64,000 nucleotides of DNA from Pseudomonadota bacterium (GTDB lineage: Bacteria; Pseudomonadota; Alphaproteobacteria; Rhodobacterales; Rhodobacteraceae), in NCBI GenBank assembly GCA_021779835.1, contig JAJXZX010000014.1, positions 30,766 through 94,765 on the forward strand. Reading direction: 5' to 3'. The position numbers and the translations under genes are program-made. The notes beneath the pieces were generated by a model that did not search any database, was not told the DNA's origin, and saw only the letters and a program-made list of their open reading frames with translations. Position 1 is the stretch's first letter. The number at the start of each line of letters is the position of its first letter. Of this stretch, positions 55,161 to 61,818 are shown piece after piece.

Positions 55161-55712
55161 ATGACCACGATGTTCCGCACGTTCGCCGCTTCTGCCGCAA
55201 TCGCCATCGCTGCAACCACCGTTTTCGCCAATCCGATGGTGGGGGGCGCCGCGATGTATCCCACGAAAAACATCATCCAGAACGCGGTGAATTCCAAGGA
55301 CCACACCACGCTGGTCGCCGCCGTCAAGGCCGCGGGGCTGGTCGATACGCTGGAAGGCAAAGGCCCGTTCACCGTCTTCGCGCCGACCAATGAGGCGTTT
55401 GCCAAGCTGCCGGCTGGCACGGTGGAAACGCTGTTGAAGCCTGAAAACAAAGCAACTTTGGTGAAAATCCTGACCTGCCACGTTGTTGCCGCCGACGCGA
55501 TGTCAAAGACCGTCAAGGCGATGATCAAGCAGGACGGCGGCGTGCATACCGTGACCACGGTTGGCGGTTGCAAGCTGCAACTGATGAACAAGAACGGCAA
55601 GATCGAGATCAAGGATGAGAAGGGCGATATCGCCCACGTCACCATCGCTGACGTGCAACAGTCCAACGGTGTGATCCATGTGATCGACACTGTTCTGCTG
55701 CCCGCCAGCTGA
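55161..55712 (+). CDS. Fasciclin (FAS1) domain secreted protein
   Basis: 183 residues. Signal peptide (about 1-23, MTTMFRTFAASAAIAIAATT, cut after FA). One FAS1 domain: DHTTLVAAVKAAGLVDTLEG, GPFTVFAPTNEAFAKLPAGT, LVKILTCHVV and NGVIHVIDTVLLP. FAS1 proteins mediate surface adhesion. The gene lies just downstream of an ECF sigma/anti-sigma pair with an ECF-like promoter between, an arrangement in which it is probably a target of that sigma factor. Confidence 0.92.
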   Translation: MTTMFRTFAASAAIAIAATTVFANPMVGGAAMYPTKNIIQNAVNSKDHTTLVAAVKAAGLVDTLEGKGPFTVFAPTNEAFAKLPAGTVETLLKPENKATLVKILTCHVVAADAMSKTVKAMIKQDGGVHTVTTVGGCKLQLMNKNGKIEIKDEKGDIAHVTIADVQQSNGVIHVIDTVLLPAS

Positions 55713-55734
55713 TCGCCTCCCCCCAAGGCGAGGA

Positions 55735-55765
55735 GAGCCGCTTCGGGAAACCGGGGCGGCTTTTT
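55735..55765 (+). terminator. Terminator of the fasciclin gene
   Basis: AGCCGCTTCGG-GAAA-CCGGGGCGGCT (two G-T pairs) followed by TTTT. A good intrinsic terminator. Confidence 0.8.
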
Positions 55766-55819
55766 CAATGACTTGACCGCTTGACGCAGGGAGTGGAGTA
55801 CCGTAACTCTCTGCGCGTT

Positions 55820-55893
55820 GCGGGTGTATCTCAATGGTAGAGAAGCAGCTTCCCAAGCTGATGACGAGGGTTCGATTCCCTTCACCCGCTCCA
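55820..55893 (+). tRNA. tRNA-Gly (anticodon CCC)
   Basis: 74 nt including an encoded CCA. The acceptor stem GCGGGTG pairs with CACCCGC; D arm TCTC-AATGGTA-GAGA; anticodon loop TTCCCAA; T arm AGGG-TTCGATT-CCCT. The first anticodon-stem pair (27-43) is G-A rather than G-C; the other four pairs are intact. It reads GGG codons. Its 3' end borders the prophage. Confidence 0.95.
55862..55893 (+). other. Inferred phage attachment site (tRNA-Gly 3' end)
   Basis: Phage DNA begins right after the tRNA on its 3' side, the usual outcome of integration into a tRNA 3' half. The second att copy should lie beyond the right edge and cannot be checked here. Confidence 0.35.
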
Positions 55894-56006
55894 ACAAAAT
55901 CAACAATATATCAAGTACTTATGCAGCGTATGCACCGCTTTAAGGTGCGTCACAAAAGCGCTTGAAATGGAACAATCCGGCATCTTCGGGAGACTTTGGG
56001 ACATCG

Positions 56007-56028
56007 AGTCCCGAAGAAAGTCCCGAAG
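56007..56028. repeat. Short direct repeats beside the tRNA
   Basis: AGTCCCGAAG occurs twice, 12 bp apart, and its inverse CTTCGGGA lies at 55984-55991. Such repeats next to an att site can be integrase or excisionase arm sites. This AT-rich gap (55894-56185) holds no supported gene. Confidence 0.35.
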
Positions 56029-56185
56029 TGTGTTCTCGAAGCGTTCGCATCGACGAACGTGAAAAGACCAAAGTCCAGAGCTTCGGCCCGGGGGTAATTG
56101 AGTATTACATTTTTTGCGGAAGCCTGTAGAACAACGGAAAGTTTACTATTTGGCCCTAAAAATGGCACACTGAAAGTACATATAA

Positions 56186-56437
56186 TTGACAGTCGACTCG
56201 CTCACGAAGCTTATCAATGCGATCCAGTCCCTATTCACTTCGGTTGGCTTCACCTGGTGGCAAGACATTTTGGGGCTCGTTGCAACCATCTTGGCATATC
56301 GCTCACCCAGCATAGTCGGAGAGGTAAACAAAAGACTCGAAATGAAGAACCACCACGAGCAAGAGTGTAAAAGGATCGACTCAAAGATCGAGGCCGCCAG
56401 AGAGCGGCGGCAGCGCACCTTGGAGGGTAAAAAATGA
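56186..56437 (+). CDS. Small membrane protein of unknown function (prophage cargo)
   Basis: 83 residues from a TTG start at 56186 (the only start giving the full N-terminus; a TATAAT at 56181-56186 overlaps it, so the true start may be further in). One hydrophobic segment (about 24-39, TWWQDILGLVATILAY) and a charged, probably coiled-coil tail (MKNHHEQECKRIDSKIEAAR). It overlaps the next gene by 4 bp (ATGA). Opposite in direction to the phage late genes, with lower GC and no family I recognise. Confidence 0.6.
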   Translation: MTVDSLTKLINAIQSLFTSVGFTWWQDILGLVATILAYRSPSIVGEVNKRLEMKNHHEQECKRIDSKIEAARERRQRTLEGKK

Positions 56438-56955
56438 TTACCATTCTAGTCTGGCTTGGGATCGTTCTGTTCGGCGTCTTTTTCGCTTTAGCGACCAAGC
56501 TGTACTTTATTGTAAAGGACGTGACGAACCGCCATGTCGAAATGTCGCTCAACGAGCTTCATGCCGCCATGAATAGCCTTCTTCAAACGCCAGATGAAGT
56601 TCCAGAGCCGGTGCTGAAGCTACTTCAAACACTGAACAGGACTGCTATGGCGCGTTGGTCTCCGTGGATCCTGGTGCGGCTCATGAAAGAGCATATTTCT
56701 GACAAAACGTCCGAAAAAAACGACATTGTAAGTGTCATTGAGGGTATGCGACCCGAACTGCGCGACCTTGTATTTTTGGCCGTGGCTAAGTGGATGGTGG
56801 TAATCATGAACCGCAGTATTTTTGCATTGCCTATCCTGTCTTTTCAGTTGCGGAAAGTCTTGCAGGCGAGCGGTTCATTATCCACACAGACGGGAACATC
56901 AGTTGTGAGATATCTGCCTTGGTGGAATGGCAGCGGCCTATCAGACGCTGCCTGA
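56434..56955 (+). CDS. Membrane protein of unknown function (prophage cargo)
   Basis: 173 residues. An N-terminal TM helix (about 2-27, ILVWLGIVLFGVFFALATKL), a soluble helical middle (SLNELHAAMNSLLQTPDEVP, LMKEHISDKTSEKNDIVSVI) and a second hydrophobic region (about 112-137). Translationally coupled to the 83-residue gene. It faces the late operon head-on and is more AT-rich than the chromosome, the pattern of a moron. Immunity or superinfection exclusion is a guess. Confidence 0.65.
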   Translation: MITILVWLGIVLFGVFFALATKLYFIVKDVTNRHVEMSLNELHAAMNSLLQTPDEVPEPVLKLLQTLNRTAMARWSPWILVRLMKEHISDKTSEKNDIVSVIEGMRPELRDLVFLAVAKWMVVIMNRSIFALPILSFQLRKVLQASGSLSTQTGTSVVRYLPWWNGSGLSDAA

Positions 56956-56987
56956 GGGCAACCTATTATGTGTTGATTGTGATGCCG

Positions 56988-57236
56988 TCACGGCTTCCCT
57001 ACCACCAGCGTATCCCCGATCGTCCGCATCTTCCGTTCGTCGCAAAGGCGCCCATGCTTCTCAGCCGCGGCAGCATCAACCAGCTGGCCGATCGTCGTCG
57101 GACTAGCCCCGACATAGCCGCCGCAAGGCCGCACCAGGTCAGGGCTGATCAGATCCTGCGGCGCGATCGAGGGCGACGGCGGTTTAGGGCCACAGCTGGC
57201 GAGCAGCATTGAGACCGTAAGCATTAAGCGGCGCAT
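56988..57236 (-). CDS. Outer-membrane spanin-like lipoprotein (Rz1-like)
   Basis: 82 residues from the ATG at 57236, with GGGAGGTGG just upstream. A short signal peptide with lipobox (MLLASC) and a Pro-rich start of the mature part (GPKPPSPSIAPQ), as in Rz1 o-spanins, though longer than lambda Rz1. The first 53 bp overlap the end of the Rz-like gene in another frame. The C-terminal DERKMRTIGDTLVVGKP is unusual for Rz1. Confidence 0.75.
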   Translation of the reverse strand: MRRLMLTVSMLLASCGPKPPSPSIAPQDLISPDLVRPCGGYVGASPTTIGQLVDAAAAEKHGRLCDERKMRTIGDTLVVGKP

Positions 57237-57528
57237 CGCCACCTCCCTGTGAATGGATCTGCGCTTGCTGAGCGGCATAGGCGGCATCGTCAGCGGCCTG
57301 CTGGTCAACCGCAGCCTGATGGCGCACCTGCGCGCCCTTGAGCATCTGGATGGCCTCAGTCTGAGCTACAGCCGCGCGGGCGGCATCCTGCGCGACCTTG
57401 GCCGCATAGCCTCGATCATATGCCCAGACGTCGAGGCGCCAGAGCGCGAAGCCGAGCGCTGCCGATAACAGCAGCGCCCGACCCATGGCCGTTGTTACAA
57501 TCCAACGGCCGAACGCAAGAGCGCCCAT
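57184..57528 (-). CDS. Inner-membrane spanin-like protein (Rz-like)
   Basis: 114 residues from the ATG at 57528. N-terminal TM helix (about 8-32, IVTTAMGRALLLSAALGFAL) and a long periplasmic helix rich in Ala/Gln (AAKVAQDAARAAVAQTEAIQ, then VDQQAADDAAYAAQQAQ), the i-spanin layout. With the overlapping Rz1-like lipoprotein it would bridge both membranes at lysis. The last gene but one of the lysis cassette. Confidence 0.75.
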   Translation of the reverse strand: MGALAFGRWIVTTAMGRALLLSAALGFALWRLDVWAYDRGYAAKVAQDAARAAVAQTEAIQMLKGAQVRHQAAVDQQAADDAAYAAQQAQIHSQGGGDAPLNAYGLNAARQLWP

Positions 57529-57535
57529 GCGCGGC

Positions 57536-57949
57536 TCAGGCTGCCTGTTGGTCGGTGGCCTGTTGCGTTTGACCGCCCGCCAGCGTCGAAGGGTCCGCAG
57601 CTTGCGCACCCGCCGGGGCCGCGCCGATTGCCGTTGCCTCGAACGTCTCGCCGTTTGCCGCCGGATCACTCGACGGGTCTAATGCGACAGGTTCACCGCC
57701 GCTCTCTGCGTCGCTTGGGTCAGCCAGGTTATTCGCCGTGGTCCCGACGCCGGTGGCGCCAGGCTGCAAGAAGGCGGGCGCATCGCTGGGTTTCGGGCTG
57801 GCATCGGCCGGGAGCGCAAATTGCGCGCGTAGGTCGGCCATGTCGGCACGCAGGGCGGCAATCTCCGGCGCCAGTACCTTGGAGATTTCGGCAGCGATCA
57901 GGCCCGGCAATGCCAGGATGAGCGCATAGATACGGTGAAGCACGTTCAT
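57536..57949 (-). CDS. Small phage protein of unknown function
   Basis: 137 residues: an N-terminal hydrophobic helix (MNVLHRIYALILALPGLIAA), a short amphipathic helix (EIAALRADMADLRAQF), then a long low-complexity Ala/Pro/Gly/Asp tail. It lies between lysozyme and the Rz-like gene, 7 bp from the latter, so a lysis-related role is possible. Confidence 0.55.
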   Translation of the reverse strand: MNVLHRIYALILALPGLIAAEISKVLAPEIAALRADMADLRAQFALPADASPKPSDAPAFLQPGATGVGTTANNLADPSDAESGGEPVALDPSSDPAANGETFEATAIGAAPAGAQAADPSTLAGGQTQQATDQQAA

Positions 57950-57996
57950 CGGTAGTTCCTTTCAGGTTTGGGTTTGGGTTAGTGTTTCAGAGTGAT

Positions 57997-58584
57997 TCAG
58001 GCGGCGCAGAGCGCCATGAAGTCCGCGCGCGAGATCTCGCGCATGGGAGATCGATCGAGATTTCCCTGACCGTCGGTGCCGTAAACGGCGATCGATGATG
58101 TCAGGTAGGCGCCGGTCATGAACAGCGCTTGCTCTTGCTTGCGGCGGCCGAGGATCTCGGGCGGCTGGCACCAGTTCAGGAAGGCTGTACCCGCCCCCGC
58201 CTTGTCACCCGCATTGAAGCGCTGGATCGCCGTGGCCGTGGTCCAAGTGCCCGAGCTGGTGCGATACCATGCCCAGCCGGTATTGATGTCGACCGAGACG
58301 AAGGCGTCAAATTCGGTCTGCGTCATCGGCGCCGTCACGTGCCGGCGGATGCGGTCCTCATATGTCCCGAGGTCATGACGCAGCACGGCAATTGCCGACC
58401 GGATCGCCGCATTGATGTCAGTCGGCATTTGCGGCGACATCGATGCGGGGTCCGGCGCGCCCGCGGCGGAGGTATGTCCGATACCGCAGGTGAAAATGCC
58501 GCGTGTATCGCGATAAGGCGCGACGACGATGCCTTCACGGCAGCCGATATCGGCCACCCCTTGCGGGCTGGTTGTCTGTAGCAT
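57997..58584 (-). CDS. Phage lysozyme (GH24 endolysin)
   Basis: 195 residues. T4-type muramidase with the catalytic triad E17-x8-D26-x5-T32 (CREGIVVAPYRDTRGIFTCG, then IGHT). No clear signal peptide or SAR helix, so it needs a holin for release. The C-terminal half (WCQPPEILGRRKQEQALF) is the typical GH24 end. Cleaves peptidoglycan at lysis. Confidence 0.92.
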   Translation of the reverse strand: MLQTTSPQGVADIGCREGIVVAPYRDTRGIFTCGIGHTSAAGAPDPASMSPQMPTDINAAIRSAIAVLRHDLGTYEDRIRRHVTAPMTQTEFDAFVSVDINTGWAWYRTSSGTWTTATAIQRFNAGDKAGAGTAFLNWCQPPEILGRRKQEQALFMTGAYLTSSIAVYGTDGQGNLDRSPMREISRADFMALCAA

Positions 58585-58607
58585 GATGGATCCTTTGGGT
58601 TAGAGGG

Positions 58608-58781
58608 TCAGCCGATCGAACGGCTTGCGACCTCATGGGAATCGCCTTGATCGCGGTGGCCATGCGCCGCCCCGAAATGGTGGATTGCCCAGATCATCAG
58701 GATGACGAACGGGGCAGACTTGGCGAGGATGCGCAGCTCGGCCGCTGCAACCCGGCTCACGCGCGCTTTACGAGTTGCCAT
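58608..58781 (-). CDS. Small phage membrane protein
   Basis: 57 residues from the ATG at 58781 (GGGTGGA upstream). A basic N-terminus, one TM helix (AKSAPFVILMIWAIHHFGAA) and a hydrophilic tail rich in His/Asp. It overlaps the holin-like gene by 14 bp in another frame and directly precedes lysozyme. It could be a holin or antiholin partner. Confidence 0.6.
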   Translation of the reverse strand: MATRKARVSRVAAAELRILAKSAPFVILMIWAIHHFGAAHGHRDQGDSHEVASRSIG

Positions 58782-59211
58782 TGGATCCACCCCCGAGCTT
58801 CTGATCGAGCAACTGGGCCCCGCGCTTGTCGAATGCGGCCATGATGATCTTTGCGGCGCTGATCCCGAGCATGCCTGCGATGAAGCTGGCTGTGGCAATC
58901 GACTGTGGATCGAGGCCCGGCGCGCCCAGGTCGCCAGTGAATGTCTCGATGATACGGAGGACGATCGGCCAGCCGTAATAAGCCGTCAGAGCGCCACCGA
59001 AGGTCTGGGCGATGCCCGACCAGAGCCAGGACCAGAAGGCTCCCGTCCGGCCCGCCAGCGCCCAACGGAGCAGGCCGCCCGCCCCGCCCGCGAGCCATTG
59101 CTTGCCCGCCTCGCCCGTCAGCCATGCGATTGCCCCGCCAATGGTTGCAGTGATATTCGAAAGCAGATCATGCTGCATCTCATGCCTCAATTTGCCAAAT
59201 AAAGTCGCCAT
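58768..59211 (-). CDS. Holin-like phage protein
   Basis: 147 residues. Two to three hydrophobic stretches (about 18-32, 56-85 and 105-126: PQSIATASFIAGMLGISAAK), an amphipathic N-terminus and a C-terminal Lys/Gly/Ser tail. Position right before lysozyme supports a holin function; the family is not certain. Confidence 0.6.
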   Translation of the reverse strand: MATLFGKLRHEMQHDLLSNITATIGGAIAWLTGEAGKQWLAGGAGGLLRWALAGRTGAFWSWLWSGIAQTFGGALTAYYGWPIVLRIIETFTGDLGAPGLDPQSIATASFIAGMLGISAAKIIMAAFDKRGAQLLDQKLGGGSNGNS

Positions 59212-59223
59212 AGGTTTGTCTCA

Positions 59224-61362
59224 TCAGAACCCTACCGCCACGAAGCCTTCGCCCTGTCCGGTCGTGGACACACTCGCTATCGTCTCAGAGATGATCGTGA
59301 GGGTGCAGCCGGCGCTGGCGCAAATTTCCTTCAGCTTCTTGCCGGACATTCCGGCCGGGATCGGAACGACATAATCCGTCACCGCGCCTGCGGCCCACCA
59401 GTTCCACTCGTATTGGCCCCCGTTCAGCGGGAACGCAAAGCTGATGTCCGCATTGGTATCAAACGCGGGGTCCGTCCACGCCGATCCGGCAACACACATG
59501 CGGGCATCACTAGCCAGAACCTCCTCGTTGTAGCGCGTGACCGCGTAGGCCTTGTTCGCGGAGGACAGGAAGTGCGAGATCGCTGGAATACCGTCTGCCG
59601 TCCACCCCACAACGCGCGAGCGGGCCATACAGAATTTGCGCAACCAATTGCCGCTGCCGTCCTTGACGCCAAACGCCGCAACCCAAGCGGGTCGCTGAAC
59701 TCCATCGGCCCAGAAAGAACCCGCCGCCCACACGCTCGGGTCGAAATAGTATTCCTTCGCATTGGCCGAAATATTCTGCCACTGATCGAAGTTCAGCGGT
59801 GATCCGTTGCTATGATCTCCGGGCACACTCGTAACTGCCGCAGCATTGGTGACGGTGCCCGGCACAATATGCCACAGTGTTTCACTAGCGGACGACCGAG
59901 CATTGATCTGTTGCCATTGCATGGGCCAGGAGAAGCTGCACAGATAGTCTTGCAGCGCGGTCACCTGGTGAAAGACGGTCTGCGACCATGCGTCGTCAAT
60001 CCATCGGCCATCGATTTGGACCTGCATTTGAATTGACGGATCGTTGTAGTTCAGGTCGCCGCTCGACCCTACATTTGCTGCCACATAGTCCAGCACTGCG
60101 GCAGCATTTGGCAGGCGGACGCTGAAGTCCTGAATACGAAGCGACGCGACGTAGGCCCCTGCCGTATCGAGAACGCGCGCCCCGTCCAGCCAGACCTTAT
60201 TCTTCAGGACTTGAACCGCTGGATCAGGATAGGCCAGCACCCCAGATGCGACGACAATATCAGCCGTGTTTGTCGCGCCGGAAACATGGGTCAGAGTTCC
60301 GGTCGTGATCGTTGCGCTATTGATCGCCCAATGCGTCGCCGTGCCAGTATTGAGCGCGGTCAGTACCAGATGATTGGCGTCGTATACCCCAGTGAGCATA
60401 TATTGGACGCCTGAAAGGTTCCATGTCGATCCTCGATCCACGTTGGTTTTTCCGTGCGCCGTCATGGTGATGAAACTGGACACGATGCCGTGGTTTCCTG
60501 CCAGAAACATCCCATTGATCTTGTAGGCCGGGTGGGTGTCAGACCAGACCGCGTAAGTGTTAGCGCTCGCGCCCGATGAACTAAAACCAGCGGACCAGCC
60601 CCCCGGCGTTTGCGGCGCGGGAAGAGTGTCGGCGACATAGACGACTGAGTTGAATTGAAGGGCGTTGTTGTAATCGTGGCTTTCGGGGCTGAACGCATCC
60701 CACCGCACGATGTGTTTTCCCGCCTGCCATGGCTTGCGGGTAAACGTTGAATAGCCCTGCTGGCATACCAGGAACTGCCCCGTCGAAAGGACCGGCGCGG
60801 CTGTCACGCTTTCGCTTGTGCCCGCCGCGCCTGGAACAGTCAGGCAGGCAGCGGTCGTGCCAGAGTTGGACATCATTGCTGCGGCGAGTGCCGTTTCTGC
60901 ACCCGTTGGGATGACGTTGGTGCCCGCGTAGACAAGGGTGGGAATACCCTGCGTCCATTTAAGGTTAGTGGCGTAGTGCGTCGCAGTGGAGGGAATTGAG
61001 CCCGGCACGCAAGCCAAGGTGCGGGCATCGGATGATTGCGTAACACCGGTTGTTACCGAGGAAATGAAATTTCCGCTCGCAGTTGGGCCACCGTAAAAAT
61101 TGATGCGGGCGCCGTTGAATTGCCAGTTCGGAGCCGCCCCCTGAATGGATAGGGAAATACCATTGGACACCATCGCGGCAGTGATTGGCATCAAACCAGA
61201 ACATAGAAAGGCTTGTGCGGCAGCCGGAAGCCCCGTGGTGTTGCTGTAAAGGTAATTCCGTATCATCCCGTCGCCGGGCAGCGCCCAGTGGTTGGTCACA
61301 TTGTCTGCGCTCACCGGCGCCAGGGGGAGGTCTGCCCCGATCAACCCTGAAATATCCATCAT
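59224..61362 (-). CDS. Phage tail fibre / receptor-binding-like structural protein
   Basis: 712 residues, rich in Ser/Thr/Ala/Asn/Gly and short beta-strand patterns, with no membrane segment. No named domain is clear to me; the location between a tail-tip gene and the lysis cassette and the size fit a tail fibre or spike. It overlaps the previous gene by 4 bp (ATGA). Confidence 0.65.
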   Translation of the reverse strand: MMDISGLIGADLPLAPVSADNVTNHWALPGDGMIRNYLYSNTTGLPAAAQAFLCSGLMPITAAMVSNGISLSIQGAAPNWQFNGARINFYGGPTASGNFISSVTTGVTQSSDARTLACVPGSIPSTATHYATNLKWTQGIPTLVYAGTNVIPTGAETALAAAMMSNSGTTAACLTVPGAAGTSESVTAAPVLSTGQFLVCQQGYSTFTRKPWQAGKHIVRWDAFSPESHDYNNALQFNSVVYVADTLPAPQTPGGWSAGFSSSGASANTYAVWSDTHPAYKINGMFLAGNHGIVSSFITMTAHGKTNVDRGSTWNLSGVQYMLTGVYDANHLVLTALNTGTATHWAINSATITTGTLTHVSGATNTADIVVASGVLAYPDPAVQVLKNKVWLDGARVLDTAGAYVASLRIQDFSVRLPNAAAVLDYVAANVGSSGDLNYNDPSIQMQVQIDGRWIDDAWSQTVFHQVTALQDYLCSFSWPMQWQQINARSSASETLWHIVPGTVTNAAAVTSVPGDHSNGSPLNFDQWQNISANAKEYYFDPSVWAAGSFWADGVQRPAWVAAFGVKDGSGNWLRKFCMARSRVVGWTADGIPAISHFLSSANKAYAVTRYNEEVLASDARMCVAGSAWTDPAFDTNADISFAFPLNGGQYEWNWWAAGAVTDYVVPIPAGMSGKKLKEICASAGCTLTIISETIASVSTTGQGEGFVAVGF

Positions 61363-61793
61363 GCTGTGCGCCCCTCGAGCACCAGGACGTCAGCGGCTGA
61401 TGCCCATAGTGTCAGGCGCACATACTGGGCTTGGGTTGCAAATTGGCTGTCGGCATTGGCCAGGGTTACGCCCGCTGCACCGGATAGGGTCACCTGTCCG
61501 GTGCCGCCTTGGGCAAACGAACAGAAGAAATTAGACCCCAAACCTGCTGGAACCGTGACCACAACGGCAGTCGCCGCCGTGAAATTAAGGATTTTTCCGA
61601 TGTCGGTTGCCAATACAGTATATGCGGTCGCCGCGATGGTATTGACGTTGGCACCCGTCAAGGTAGCCTCGAGCGCCTCAAGCCACGCACCCCAGTCGCG
61701 CACATCGCTTTTTACCGGCTTATGCAGCGTTCCGCTGGTGCCCACCTCGAAGTCGCGAAAGATTGTGGCAGCGCCGCCATGGGGTGCACTCAT
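61359..61793 (-). CDS. Phage tail-associated protein of unknown function
   Basis: 144 residues from the ATG at 61793 (GAGGG upstream). A short N-terminal section (FRDFEVGTSGTLHKPVKSDV) and a beta-rich C-terminal part (ILNFTAATAVVVTVPAGLGS) resembling small fibre-attachment or decoration domains. Coupled to the tail-fibre gene by a 4-bp overlap. Confidence 0.6.
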   Translation of the reverse strand: MSAPHGGAATIFRDFEVGTSGTLHKPVKSDVRDWGAWLEALEATLTGANVNTIAATAYTVLATDIGKILNFTAATAVVVTVPAGLGSNFFCSFAQGGTGQVTLSGAAGVTLANADSQFATQAQYVRLTLWASAADVLVLEGRTA

Positions 61794-61818
61794 GTTTAGT
61801 CCCTCGATGTCAGTTGAT

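Noticed and set aside
55109..55906. Reverse open frame beginning MLILLERVKGIEPSSS across the tRNA and fasciclin gene
   Set aside because: VKGIEPSSSAWEAASLPL is the well-known false translation of the antisense of tRNA-Gly; the rest is antisense to fasciclin.
55950..56168. Reverse 72-residue open frame next to the tRNA
   Set aside because: No ribosome-binding site and no recognisable domain; it covers repeats near the att site.
56146..56418. Reverse 90-residue open frame opposite the 83-residue cargo gene
   Set aside because: The forward frame is coupled by an ATGA overlap to the next forward gene and has a sensible TM/coiled-coil design; the reverse frame has neither.
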